Source of the DNA: Eudorina sp. 2006-703-Eu-15
Taxonomy: Eukaryota; Chlorophyta; Chlorophyceae; Chlamydomonadales; Volvocaceae
Assembly: GCA_003117195.1 (NCBI GenBank)
Contig: BDSI01000004.1
Coordinates: 1,359,290 to 1,423,289, forward strand
Length of the DNA: 64,000 bases
Reading direction: 5' to 3'
The notes beneath the pieces are model-generated. The model worked only from the letters and a program-made list of their open reading frames with translations, was not told the origin of the DNA and searched no databases. This document shows, one piece after another, positions 11,697 to 24,100 of the stretch (its first letter is position 1; each line of letters starts with the position of its first letter). The position numbers and the translations under genes are program-made.

Positions 11697-13063
11697 CCAG
11701 CCTAAAGCGCCGCAATAACCTTCTTGAGCCCGGCAAAATTTGAACATATCACAATATCTGTAATGGTGGAAAATTTCAAGTTCACTTCCAACAGTCTTTA
11801 CATTATACATACGATTTGGCCCCTGAATTTCGGTACGTAATGGTTAAGCTCGATTGTAGCAACCCATACACGCCTTGACGTTGTGCGACACTCCTACAAA
11901 CGCCGTTGGCAATGCGATTTCGCCATGGCGCGGAAGGTGCGGCGAGGTTCTTTTGCCAAGCGTGACACTTTTTTATTGTTCTTGTGCAGAAAACGGCAAG
12001 CACAAGAATGGCGACAGCCCTGCGCAAAGTCTGCGAAGCTTTGGAGCAGGTTTTCGCCAAGTTTCCTCTAAATGCATTCATGTGTTTACGTGAAAAGTAA
12101 GTATATCACTGGTTTGCTGTTGAGGGAGTTTCCGGTTACCGCCGTGTCGCCATACCATAACCCTATGGTGCCACGCTCTACTTCAGGCAATTCCCGGCTG
12201 TTGTGCTTGTCGTTGCGTCCCGACGTCCTCGGAAATCGAGTGCCATGAATGGGGATGCATGGGCGATCGTCGGCTGATGCCACACGTGGAGCACTTAGTA
12301 AAAAACGCGTACACCGGCACCACAGGTCCGGGTCGTAGCCTTGAAACAGCCAGCGGACGACTTGCAGCGTACAGGTACATCGGCTGTCGTCCAGCGTCAG
12401 CCGCAGTGTGCCTTTGAGCGTTTCAGCATGCGGAAAAGAATGAAAACTGACGGTGCCCGTGCGTCGTGGTTTGACCGCAGGCCGGCGCCCCGCCTTGGCC
12501 GTGAGCCGCCCCACTGGCGGCGGCACCTGCTGGGCCGACACCGAGTCCAGTCAGGCCGCTGCTGATGTGGGCCCCGGCGCTGGCTGGGAACCAGGGGCCG
12601 TCGTGGAGGGCCGGCACTATCCGGCTTTCCGCGGCCGCTGCTAAGTCACGCAAGTGCGCGTCCCCCACAGCATGTCATAACGTGCACTCTGTTCCGCCTC
12701 GGCTGCGCTGAATCCGTCAGCATCCTCCATTCCTTCTGCGCCGTCAGCATAGTAAGGGTGAACCGGATTAAAGTCTTCGACTTCATATGCCCCATCATTA
12801 TCAATATTATTGCGCATTGGCAGTTGTCACAGGTTAGTTGGTCTGAAGGATCGGGGGCTGGGCATTCTGTTGTTGCTTTGCTCGAAGTCATCGCCTTTTA
12901 TTCTTATTTGCGTTGGCAATCGCCTGATTTATGGGGTCCTTAACGTTCATGAGCGCGTGATGTCCAAAATTCTTTTTGCATAACGCACCATCCTAACAGG
13001 GGCGCTTCATAATTGCACCGAAATGGGAAGATTATACAAATCATTGTTGCTGCAGTGCTGTGA

Positions 13064-13329
13064 GTTTACCTGCCGTACACACAGGTGATTGCTGGGCGGT
13101 CGGGAAGGTCGTCGGGGTTGCGGGAAATCGACGGCGCTAGGTGGCGCGATCCATTCCTGGGCCTCCCCGACCTTGTGGGGCGTGTCGGGCGCGGGCGCTC
13201 CAGCCACGGCGAAATGCTCCCCAGGTAAAATCGTTTGGGGAGATTTTCAGGCTCCCCACGGGGAGGCAGCCTCGGTACACTTGTCCCTCCCCAAGGGGAG
13301 AGGTCCCCACGGCTTGGGGAGGGAGCCAT
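13064..13329 (-). repeat. Right arm of the 266-bp inverted repeat pair
   Basis: Reverse complement of 11431-11696, same length, with a few substitutions (for example around 13225-13240). The enclosed sequence 11697-13063 shows no transposase-like ORF. Confidence 0.9.
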
Positions 13330-15112
13330 CCCGAAGGGAGACGTCAGCCGCCAGCCCGCCACCCGACACGTTCAAGCGTGTAGTCCCGCAGCAAATGGGA
13401 ACTGCCGCAGCAAGGTGCACGGCGTCAGCAGTATAAGACTATAAGTCCTCCGCGTCCTGAAGCTGGAAGACTCTGTCAGTCGGCTCCATCTGATGAGCCC
13501 CGCTGAGGAAGCATGAGAAGCAAAGAATGAGGCTTGCACGAATTCCGACCGGGAGTCCGGGACCCGCACGGTAGGATCATGATCGCACTACATGTCACGT
13601 ACTCGACAGCCGCGAAATTCCCGAAGGACCCATGATAAGACGGAGCGCGAACCCGCATAATCCAGCGCTGCGATCCGCGCCAGGCCCGAGGCGTTCTCCG
13701 CCTCAGCAATGTCACACATACATCTCACACAACAGTTCCGTACGACGTTGCGAGCGCGCGAGTCTGCCGCGCTCAACAAACGCCCCTGCGCGCCCGCTTA
13801 CGCCGTAGGAACATGGTCTCTTAGATAACACGGTGATCAGCACCGTGACTCAGCATACGGCCGCATCCTCCCCATACAGCACACCACGCATGTTGCCGAA
13901 ACCTGGTTCGCCGAAATCTGAGCTGAAACCAGTGCAGTACCTTCTGTACTGTCAAGGACCTATAAGCGAATCGCCCAAACCGCACCAAACAGAATGTCTT
14001 GGGTCGGTCAAAATGGCCATCCCAAAGCGTGCAATTCCCGTCAATTCTGACCTGCCGTCACCCAAACGTTTCCATTTCCAACTTCCTGGGTGGACTGCCA
14101 ATCAAACCGCTCGTCAGCTCCGTACCACTGCTGCATCGCACCTGCACTCTCAGGCCCCCTGCACGCTCGTGTGTAGCAAATGCGCTCGTAGGGCAACAGC
14201 GGCACACACCCCTCACTCCTTCCCTACGTACGCCGTACGTCGTACTCTCAAATCAACACCCACAAACTTCCATCATGGCAGTCACTGTCGTATCAGAACC
14301 CCGTGAACCCAAACCCGAATTTTGCGAATCGAACAGCTAATGACAGGCTCTTTGACGTACATCCCCTTCACGACCGACCGGGGCGAATGTGCCCCGGCGG
14401 CATGGGGCATGGGGGCTCAGACCTGGTGCGCCACTCGTAGTGCAGAAGGCAACCGACATAAGGCACACGTCTGACTACGTGCCCCACAGGTCCCAATTCC
14501 CCCCAAACAAATCAGTATCGACGAGACACCCCTCAGCACACCCTCTTCGTCGCTCCAGCTCTCGACAACAAGCAGCTCCCCGCGTCACCTCTCTCTTTCC
14601 TCTCAGAAACCGCGTCTGCTGGGCCCACTCTCTCGCTTGCTTGGGCCCACACTCGTTCGGAGACCGACCAGGTACGGCAGATCTCGAGCCGCCATGTGAT
14701 CCATCTCCCCACTCTCCTCCATCTTCTGCTTCTTACCGTACTATCTCGTCGTTTGTGCCGTGCACCCCAGCGGTTAGCACAGTCACTGCCATCATTGCAG
14801 CTCTAGGAGGCACAATAGCCAAAGGCTGTGCGGGCGTCGAAGCAACCTATCCGCCGCGCTTTCTCGGACGATCCACTCATGTCTAATAACTCTCTGACAA
14901 CGCACGGCCACCACGCTCGCCGGCCCTTCTTCGTGTTGCTCCTCCGGCAACACGGCGTGTACAGCACCCGGGACACACAGCCCGCATCTCCCTCAAGACC
15001 GCCGTTCCGAGCTGGAAACCCAGAAGGAAAACCGAAACCCTCTGCTGCAAAGCGTCCCATGACCCACGGGTCGTGACGGGCCCCCCTCCGCGAGGCCCGA
15101 AGCGCCGCCCGC

Positions 15113-18100
15113 TCACTGCTGCCCGCCGTCCTCCTCGTCCTTTGCGGTCTTGGCGTGACACGTGAGCTTGCCGTCCTGCATGTAGCACGTCCCAAGCGCG
15201 CAGGCGCGGGAAGGTCACGCCACTCGTCCGCTAGGGAGCGGGAACGAGATCTCCCAGCGGGGTACAGTACGGCAGGTGCGTGGCAGATGGCTCCAGTGCA
15301 AATCAGTGAGAGTGCTTTCCTTTCCGCAGACGTGCGGAGTCCTCGTATGACAATGCAATTATCGTCATGCATGAGAAAACGCGGTATGTAGTACTAGTAC
15401 TCCTTGGATAGGCCGTACATGCCGCGCGCGGCCGTCCTCCGTACCTTGAGGTCCCAGATCTCGTTCGACAGCGCCCCCACAAACTCGCTGTGGTGACTGA
15501 TCATCACCACGCCGCCGCCGAACTCCTTGATGGCTTGCGCCAGCGCGCCCAGCGAGTCGCGGTCCAGGTAGTTGGTCGGCTCGTCCAGGACGAGCAGGTG
15601 CGGGCAGTGCCACAGCGCCGCCGCCAGCACCAGCTTGACCTTCTGGCCGCCCGACAGGCCGCGGATGGCGCTGTGGGTGCCGAACTCGGGCTCCAGCCCA
15701 AAGTCCTGCGCGCGCGCGCGACAGCAAGTCACGGATGCACGTCAAGTTCACGACTACACCAGTGCGCAATGGAATCATAACACCGCAAGTCCAACGGCGC
15801 GCGTTCATGACTGGGTGCAGTTGCCGACCTCGGGGACTTTTGTGGTGCGGGTCCATTTAGGGGCACCCACAGATGTCCCCACTGGCAACCACAACGCCGG
15901 GTCAAAGCCACCATGGCGAGGCGATTTGTAAGGTATCGTACCGTCATCGCACCAAACCGCGGCCCACACCACCTCCGTGTGTGCCCGGCTTCGTTCTGGG
16001 GTTTATTATTAATACTCCAATGTAACCCCCATTCCTGGTCCCGGAAGGTGTCTTCCTCCGCAGGTAAACACCGACCTGCAGGTACTGCTCCACGGACGCC
16101 AGAGTGAGCGGCCTCGCCGCCGCCTCGCCCTTCTCCGCGTTAATCTTGTCGTCCATCTCGCGGCACAGCTTCTCGAAGCCGCGCTCCACAAGCACCTCGC
16201 GCATGATCCAGCGGTTGAACTCAATCGAGCTCAGCCCCACCCACCTGGAGGGGGCCACCAGTTGCGGGCGGGGAATCAGGTCCCACAGAGCGACGCATCT
16301 CAACCGACTTACGACGTGGGACACGGGATCATCACTTCATCAGGGTTGGCGGCTGGTGCCTCGGGTTCCTCCCGAACCCAACCCCTTGGTCAATCTACGC
16401 CAGCCGCCACTCGTTGTCAGCCCTGCCCGCGGAAGCCTCCCTCGGAGGCGCTCGCGCAATCGTGTGGGCCCGCGAGTACTCACTTGACCTCGTACTCGAA
16501 GCTCTTCTTCTTCTTGCGACGCCCCAGCAGCTTCTCCAGCACTCTGTTCTGCCCGTCAATTACCCAGATCTGCTTCTTGATGGCCTCCTCCTCCTCGGGG
16601 GTCAGCACGCGAGTCACCTGGCGGACAGGCAGGCAAGGGCAGGCAATTGCAGGCAGAGAAGGGCAGCCGGTACACGCGATCAGGCCAGAGATCGACTGCA
16701 TGACCAAGCCTGCCATCCGATGGCCGGCTTGATCCCGGCCACTGCCCCTGCGGAAACAGAACCCCCATTACTCGGCTCATGCGGCTTGGTGGGCCGCCGA
16801 AAGGGGACCTCGCACGGCACGAGCTGACCGGGCCTGAACGCCGCAGACCCAGACCCGCGACAGACATCGCCTGGAAGCCCCCAGCGTGATCGACCCTTAA
16901 AGGGATTAAATGTTCAAAGCACATTGGATTGCTTCTACGCTCACGCGGGCGCCGCCCACGGACGGCAGCAGCCAGGCAGGCAGGCAAAGCCCGGCAGCAG
17001 CCAGACAGCGGCAGGGCCCCGCCCCGCACACCAGTCATCCTGTGCATAGTCAATCAGCCGCAGCCCTCCCCCCCCCGCACCCACCCACCTTGTGCTCGTC
17101 CTCCTTGTCCTCTCCCTTGGAGTACCGCCTGCGGATGTACTGGTTGGGCGTCATGTCCAGGTGGTCCTCCAGGTGGTGGAGCGCGTGCTGGCTCACGTAG
17201 GCCACCCGCACGTTGACGTGCTTGGACACGGTGCCGGTCTGCAGGGGGCAGGGGACGGTGGGACAGGGGACGGTGGGACCCAAGAAAGGAGACAGGGGTT
17301 GACCAGAACCCAGAACCCAGAAACGAACGCTGGCAGGAGTCAGTGCGGCACGCAAATGTACGCAAACAAAGCGCCCATCGCAGGCGGCCACTCACGTCGG
17401 GCTTGAGCTCGCCCGTCATCAGCTTGATGAGAGTCGACTTGCCCGCACCGTTGGGGCCTGCAGCAAGAAACATGACAAAATAGTTGCATCGCCCAAAGTT
17501 GGAGCCTCCGCAGCCGGAGACGTACGTCTTCAGCGCGTCAAGTCAGCAGTGCAGCAGGACACGATTACATCCGCGGGCCCTGGAGGCCCCAACCCCACGC
17601 TTTATCCCACAAATCAGCAACAGATAGCACGAGTATGACCATAACTGCATGTGGTTGCGTACTCCTGTTGCGATTCACAGCCCCGACCTCCGGGTCTACA
17701 CCCCGAGCCACGCCGCGGGCCACACCCTGGCCGCACCCAAGCCCTGGCCTGCAGCCCCGCACCCACCGAGGATGGCCACCCGTGACGACATGCGGCAGGC
17801 GCACGTGATCTGCTCCAGCTGGGGCTTTGCCGCCCCGGGGTAGGTGAAGGTCACCTGGGTGCGGTACGGTGCGGTGCGGTACGGTGCGGGTGAGGAACCC
17901 GGCGGGGCGAGGGGAGGGTCCACGCGGGTCAGCCGGACAGACGACCCCGCCCTCCAAACGAGAATCCCCACGAGCCCAAGCATACATCGATCATCCGGTA
18001 ACTCTGACAGCTGCGCCTGTGGGCCCGTTCCAGAGAGGACGGCTCGACGCGGCCTTCCTGAAGCATATATGCCGGATCCAAAGTTCCCGTCTGGAATGAT

Positions 18101-21100
18101 GCGTTGGCGGTTCACTCGGGACACGATACCTCCCCGGCCAGGTGCGCGCACCTTCTTCATGGCCAGGATCGGCTTCTCCCCGCTGGTGACGCCGTCCAGG
18201 AACGACGGCTTCGGGAAGTTGAAGCGCAGGGTGGCGGCGGCCAGGGTGTAGTACGACTTGGCCTCCGGCTTGACCTGCAGGTCACCGAGGACCGAGGCGA
18301 GGAGCGGTGGTGGGGTGAGGTCTAGGGTTTGGACTACAGGGGCTTTAAATAGACCCCTGACTTTGTTTATATAGAAACGGTGTGAGGGGTTGATCGACCT
18401 GTGAGTTTCCACGCGGCCCCTTTCGCACCGCCATGCCGCCGTGCTGCTGTTGAACCTGCGACTCGGCCCGGCTTTGGCGCGCGCGCATTGGCAGTATGCA
18501 CGACCCATCACACGCCCCCTATCCAGTGTTGCTATCTTAAACAAAATAAATATATACGGGTCAAAAACCTGCGAGATTTCATTTATTTGACGCTGCAGGG
18601 AGCTGGAAATCTGCCCTGCCAACTATTTTCCAGACTACCAAAAGGGCCTGGAAATCTGCAGGCGCAGGGGCAATTCCTGCGTCGTACACCCGTCTACCCC
18701 AAAACACACTCTGATGCCGTGTCCCGGACTCCTGGTTACCCCCCCCCCTATGCATCCGCGACGCCAGGAAAGCGTGCTTCAGCCCTTCAAGACTGAGAAT
18801 CCCTGTCGTAGCTGCGATAGCAGTCGCCCTGCTGTCGAAACACGCAGAAATATTTCCCGGCCTGCCCGGAGGTTTTCATTTCCTGACCCCTAGGAAGGCC
18901 CCCCAAATCTGCCCTGCCAAAGGTCTTTTGGCTACTGGCGACTAGCCGGAAACCTGCGGAATTCTATTTCACCGTTTTGGAAGATAGCAACACTGCCCCT
19001 ATCACCCCGTCATTCAAATGATCTCAGCACGAATACGCGGGGTCCCTAACCTTGGTCACCACAACGTCGCCCCCTCCCTCGTCGCCGCCTCATCACTAGC
19101 ACGCGTTTTTTTCTTCCGTACGTGTACATTCGTGTTCGGCCCTACACGACTGACCCGTGGGTCTCAACCCGATGACTCCCCCCCGCACGCCCGCGGGTAC
19201 CCCCGCCCCGGCCCCGCTCTGCCCCGCACACCTTGACGAACTCCGACAGGTTCCCGTGGTAGTACTTGAGCTTGCGGGTCTCGTAGTGGATGATGTCGGT
19301 GCAGACGTTGTCCAGGAACGACGAGTCGTGCGACACGATGAGGCACGTGACGTGCGGGATGACCTGCGGAGGACAACGAAAGGTGGTGGGGTTGGTGCTG
19401 GTGGTGGTGGTGGACAGACGGCGGCGGATGGCCGGGGGAAGACCAACGGCCGCACCATCACAGGACGGCGCTTCGTGCGCGCAGATAAAGTATCAATTAT
19501 GTCACAGCGTTTAGGTTGAGAGTTAGGTTGTCGTGCACACGACAATCGATGTTGTGGCTCAGACACGCAGCTCAAGGACACGTGCGCCTCTCGGCTCTCT
19601 CTTTCCGGACGATGCGCACCCGTCACGTCCCGCCTGTCACATCCCGCCGCCGCCATGGCACCCCCCGAGCGACTCTGGCGTACCTTTGTGAGGTAGTTCT
19701 CCAGCCAGGCCACGTTCACCGTGTCAAGGTGGTTGGTCGGCTCGTCCAGCAGCAGGATGTCCGGCTTCATAAGCATGGCGCGAGCTGCGGGGCATGAGAG
19801 GATGGCGCGGTACTCGGAGGCGCGAGAGGATGGCGCGGTGCAAGGACGGTGACCAGAACAGCGCAGGGCAAGGCGAGGTGGGTCGTGCCGGGCGGGGCGA
19901 GGGCGGGGCGGTTCCAGGGGCATACGGTAACCCCTGCGACTGAGCACGAAACCCAGCTCTACGCGTCGGACAACCTACGCGCCAGAATTAAAGCATGCGT
20001 CATCCTCGGCAGCTGCTGTGTTACCGCTTCACGCTGCCCCTGGTTCGCTGACGTGGGATCTGTTCCGTACATTGAGCTCCTCGCCTCCTCGTCCCACACG
20101 AAATTTCCATTTTTGCACATGCAGCACACCGTCCGCAGCCGCAGCCCCTCGCCGCCCATCAAATCATGAGTCTTGACCCCAACCCCAGCTCGTACCCTCC
20201 GCCGGTCGTACCCGAGGCATCCTCGCCCCCGCCCCCTCGCCACCAGACCAACCACCCCCAGCACACGACGCTGCAACATCGCTCGACCCGCCCGCTCAAA
20301 AAAAGCCCCCTCACTCACCCAGCGCCAGTTTCATCTTCCAGCCTCCCGACAGCGACCCCACTTGGTTCTTCTGCTTATCCGTGTCAAAGCCCACGTTGAC
20401 GAGCATCTCCACCACCTCCTCCATGCTGGGGGCCTGCGCCTTGACTGCGGCGTCATGACAGGATACAGCAGGGTGACACCGAAGGCGTTCATGAGTGGGC
20501 GCAACCGACGCAGGTACGACACCAACAGCGGGACCGTCTCGCGGGACGGCCCTCGAGGCGTTGCACATCATATGGCGTGTCATAAGAGGCCTCCCACCGC
20601 GTGTTACAGGAGGGCCATTGGCAGGCATGACGTAAAGTGCGCAATTGGACACCCTTATAACCGCGCGGCATTTGGCCTGGCGCAGCCTTGCAATCTAGGT
20701 ACATGTCCCGTGAGCCAGCTCTGCTTGTGACATGGAACGCGGTGGTGAACAACACACTGCACGATGGCATGGTGGTGATCGACCAACTGCGTGTCGTGAT
20801 GTGGTGAACTACGAGGTGGTGTTTAGAGAAGAGACCCGCCCGACCGAGGTGGCGTGGTGAGCGCACCCTGGCCCAGCCAACGTGCCCTGCTCACAACGCC
20901 CCCGCCCCCCCGGCCACTCACCCCGCAAGGTGGGGTCCTTGAACACGAAGTCCACGATGGGCACCTCGGCCAGGGCGGGATCGATGTCCGACTCCAGGTA
21001 CACCGAGCAGACCTGGTGTGCAGAGGGCACCGGAGATGGGGCGGCGGGGCAGGGAACAGCGCGGTGGGTCCATGTCCGACCAGGGGGCCGAGGGCAGCTG

Positions 21101-24100
21101 GCGGTCCAGCTTCAGCCCGGTGAGTTCGTGTCCGACGTCGCATGAATGAAAAGCGCGCGAACGTTCAAAACAGATGCGGAATGCACAGACAGCCAAAAAG
21201 GACGAGATGGCTGGTGGAGTGGTGGCGTGCCATCCAAGGAGACGTCACGAAGCCACGAAGGCGGGGGCGGAGCTGTTGGTGGCCGTCAAAGACTCACATC
21301 CTCCTTGGGCGGGAAGCCCTCCACCTTCTCGTTGTTGATGGCGCGCATCAGTGTCGTCTTGCCCACGCCGTTGTGGCCGCACAGGCCGTAGCGGCGCCCG
21401 CGCTTGAGCCGCAGCCGGGCGTTGTTGAGCAGGATCTTGCCGCCTGGTCATGGTCCCGGGCAGGTGACGCGAACGGGTGAGTGGCGGTGGTGTTCCCTGG
21501 TGTCCCCCACATGTCAGTCGCGAGCCAGCAAGCGAGAAAGATAGGCAGGGCACCAACGAGCCCTGGGACTTTACGCTTCATCATAGCGACGAACCAAAAA
21601 GGGGTGGCCCGTGCGTTTTTCAGTCAGGATGCGACTGTGGCCGCGTCTATACATGAAAATCATCGTCCAGTTGCGCGCCCGACCACCCAAACCCCCTAGA
21701 GCTGCTGCCTGGGGAGGACATTCTGAGCCTCGCGATTGCTGGCGCCAAGCTGCTTTTCTTCCGCGGCGCAGCGCAGCGCAACGTAGCAACGCATGACGAG
21801 ACCGACTTCTGAATGGCAACAAGCGCGCGCGTGCGTGAGCGCCAGTCAGCTGCGCCCGTGGCCCCCACAAAGAAGAGGAAAGAAATTTCCGACATGTCGA
21901 GGGGCGCGTCCCTCCAATCCCCCTCTCCGCCCCCCTCACCCCCACCATAGGCCAGCGAGAACTCGCAGTTGCACAGCACCTCCCCGGCCTCGTCGTCCGA
22001 CAGCCCCAGGTCCACAACCACGTGGCTGGCCGCCTCGCAGCGGGAGGACCAGGCGTCCGCCACGGCCGCCGCGGCCGCGTCGCCGCCGGGCAGGTAGGGC
22101 AGCAGGAAGGGCTCCACGATCTGTGGGGGTGTAGGGTTTTGCAGGGATGCACGGTTTCGTAATGAATGCCCGGCGGTCATGCAAGGATTTCAGCAATCAC
22201 AAGCGCACTTTGGCAAGGCCGACCATCGCTGGGCCGAAGGATTTATTCGCATGGCCACGCCAGCCGCGACCCCAGTCGCGGCATGCCCATCGTAAAAGAG
22301 TTCGATCGCATAGATTGGCTCGGATTCGCTCCAAGAGCCGTAGCGAGGTTGACGGACCCCATCACAATTGACTCAGTCCGCCCACTGTCCGATGCACCAC
22401 GCCGATGCGACAACCTGAGGAGACCTCTTCATGTAAACGTATTTGCAACCCAAAGCCGTCAGCGTCATCCGTAGTTGATTGCCGGTGCCAATGCCCGGGT
22501 GCGCACCTTCTCCAGCCATTTCTCCGACTCCGTGGACCGCTTGTTGACCAAGCGGGTCGCGATGGCGGCGCAGTAGGACACTGAGGTCGCCAACAGGTCA
22601 TCCGCCGCGGGGTCGGCGCCGTTGGCCTGTATGGGGCCAGCCGGAGGGAGGAAGATGCGCGTCATCACCGAAAGACGCGAACATGCTGTGTCAGCAGGCT
22701 GACACAGCACGCTCCCAAAGTGTTGTTGTTGTGCCGCATCGCATCGAATTGGTTGTTTGTGACGTCACGGTGCATGCAGGTGCGGAGAGGAGTCCGGTTT
22801 TGCTAGTCCAATAATGCCTTGGTCACCGAATGCGGAGCCCTGCCACGCCCCCATCTCCCACCCACCTAGCTCAGAACCACCAAAGGTACCGCCCACGGTA
22901 CCGATTATGAACAGCAGCAAACCTATACCCCGCAACCCCCATTACTTAAACCCCTTGGCCTTCCCGCCCCTCATCCGCTCCTCCGTCCCACCTTGAGCAC
23001 CTCCCGCAGCATGGCTTCCACCTCCGCCTCGCCCAGCACCTTGCGCTCGTCCGCCTCCGCCTCGCGGGTGGCCGCGGCGGTCTCCGCCACGCGCCGCACG
23101 GTGGCGGCGGCGGCGGCACACACGGAGCGACACTCCGGGTCCGGCGTCTCGTTGGCGGCAGCCTGCAATTGGACGGCGTAACAACACGTACCGCCGCTCA
23201 CACCGCTAAGACAGTACTCGTTGATGACTTGTCCTTCTTGTGACACGGGCCCTTTCGATTCCTTGCTTGGGTCTGGCCGCGCCCCCCATTAGCGCCGCGC
23301 AACTCCCAACGCTTCCCATCTGTAACCCTGGAGACTCTCGTCAGATTACGCGAGGCACTTTCCCCTCACCCGGTCTGGCCCGAAACAAAAAGGTAACAGC
23401 CAACCCAGAATACAATCAGACTCGACGCCGCCCCCCAAACGACCCCGGTGCGCACCTCGAGACGCGGCAGCAGCTTGGGCAGGAAGGCGTCCGCGTCGGC
23501 GGCGCTGGTCACGAGCTTCGACATGTTGGAGATGATGTTGGCGGCCTTGCGCTTAAAGGCCGTCTCCTCCTTCAGGCCCTTGATCAGCAGCGGGCACATG
23601 ACGGCCAGCGCGGGTGCCTGTGCAGGCCAGATCAGAGATCAGGGCGGGACGGCACGACCCGTCAAAACAATTGCATGGGCATTGCCGGTTGGCAGGGTAC
23701 TGGCGTCCGACACAGCTTCCACAAAAATCGAACTAGCTGCGTCATGGGACACGCTGACACGTGTCCACACGGCGGCTCATCCCGGCCCGGCCCGCATCCC
23801 GACCTCCGGATCATGCACACCAATCGTAACATGCACGCCTAGCCCACAACACAAACAACCAAATGCGCACCTCGACGGCTTGCACGAAGGTGGTCCCGCT
23901 GAGCTTGATGATGGCCTCCGCCGTCTCCTTGGGCTTCCGGATGCAGCTCAGGAAGGACGGGATGCAGGGCGCAATGTCCCGGTTGCCCGCCAGCGAAAAG
24001 GCGGCCTCCGCGGCCGTCACCGCCACCTCCTTGACCTCCTCGCGGGCGTCCACCATGCCGTCCGAAACCTTCAAGCAGCAGACGCATTCGAGGACAGGCA

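Larger units (their letters stand above)
9621..15112. other. Long region without a convincing gene
   Basis: ORFs on both strands are short or low-complexity and lack family patterns. The right part (about 13800-15112) is pyrimidine-rich on the plus strand and probably includes the 3' UTR of the eEF3 gene on the minus strand. The main structure is the pair of inverted 266-bp arms at 11431-11696 and 13064-13329. Confidence 0.6.

Noticed and set aside
13833..14886. Plus-strand ORFs of 157 and 165 codons
   Set aside because: Ser/Pro/His-rich composition follows from pyrimidine-rich DNA; there is no family pattern, and the position fits the 3' UTR of eEF3 on the other strand.
15113..21443. ABC transporter
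   Set aside because: Two ABC cassettes without membrane segments, plus HEAT repeats and a chromodomain-like insert, mark eEF3.
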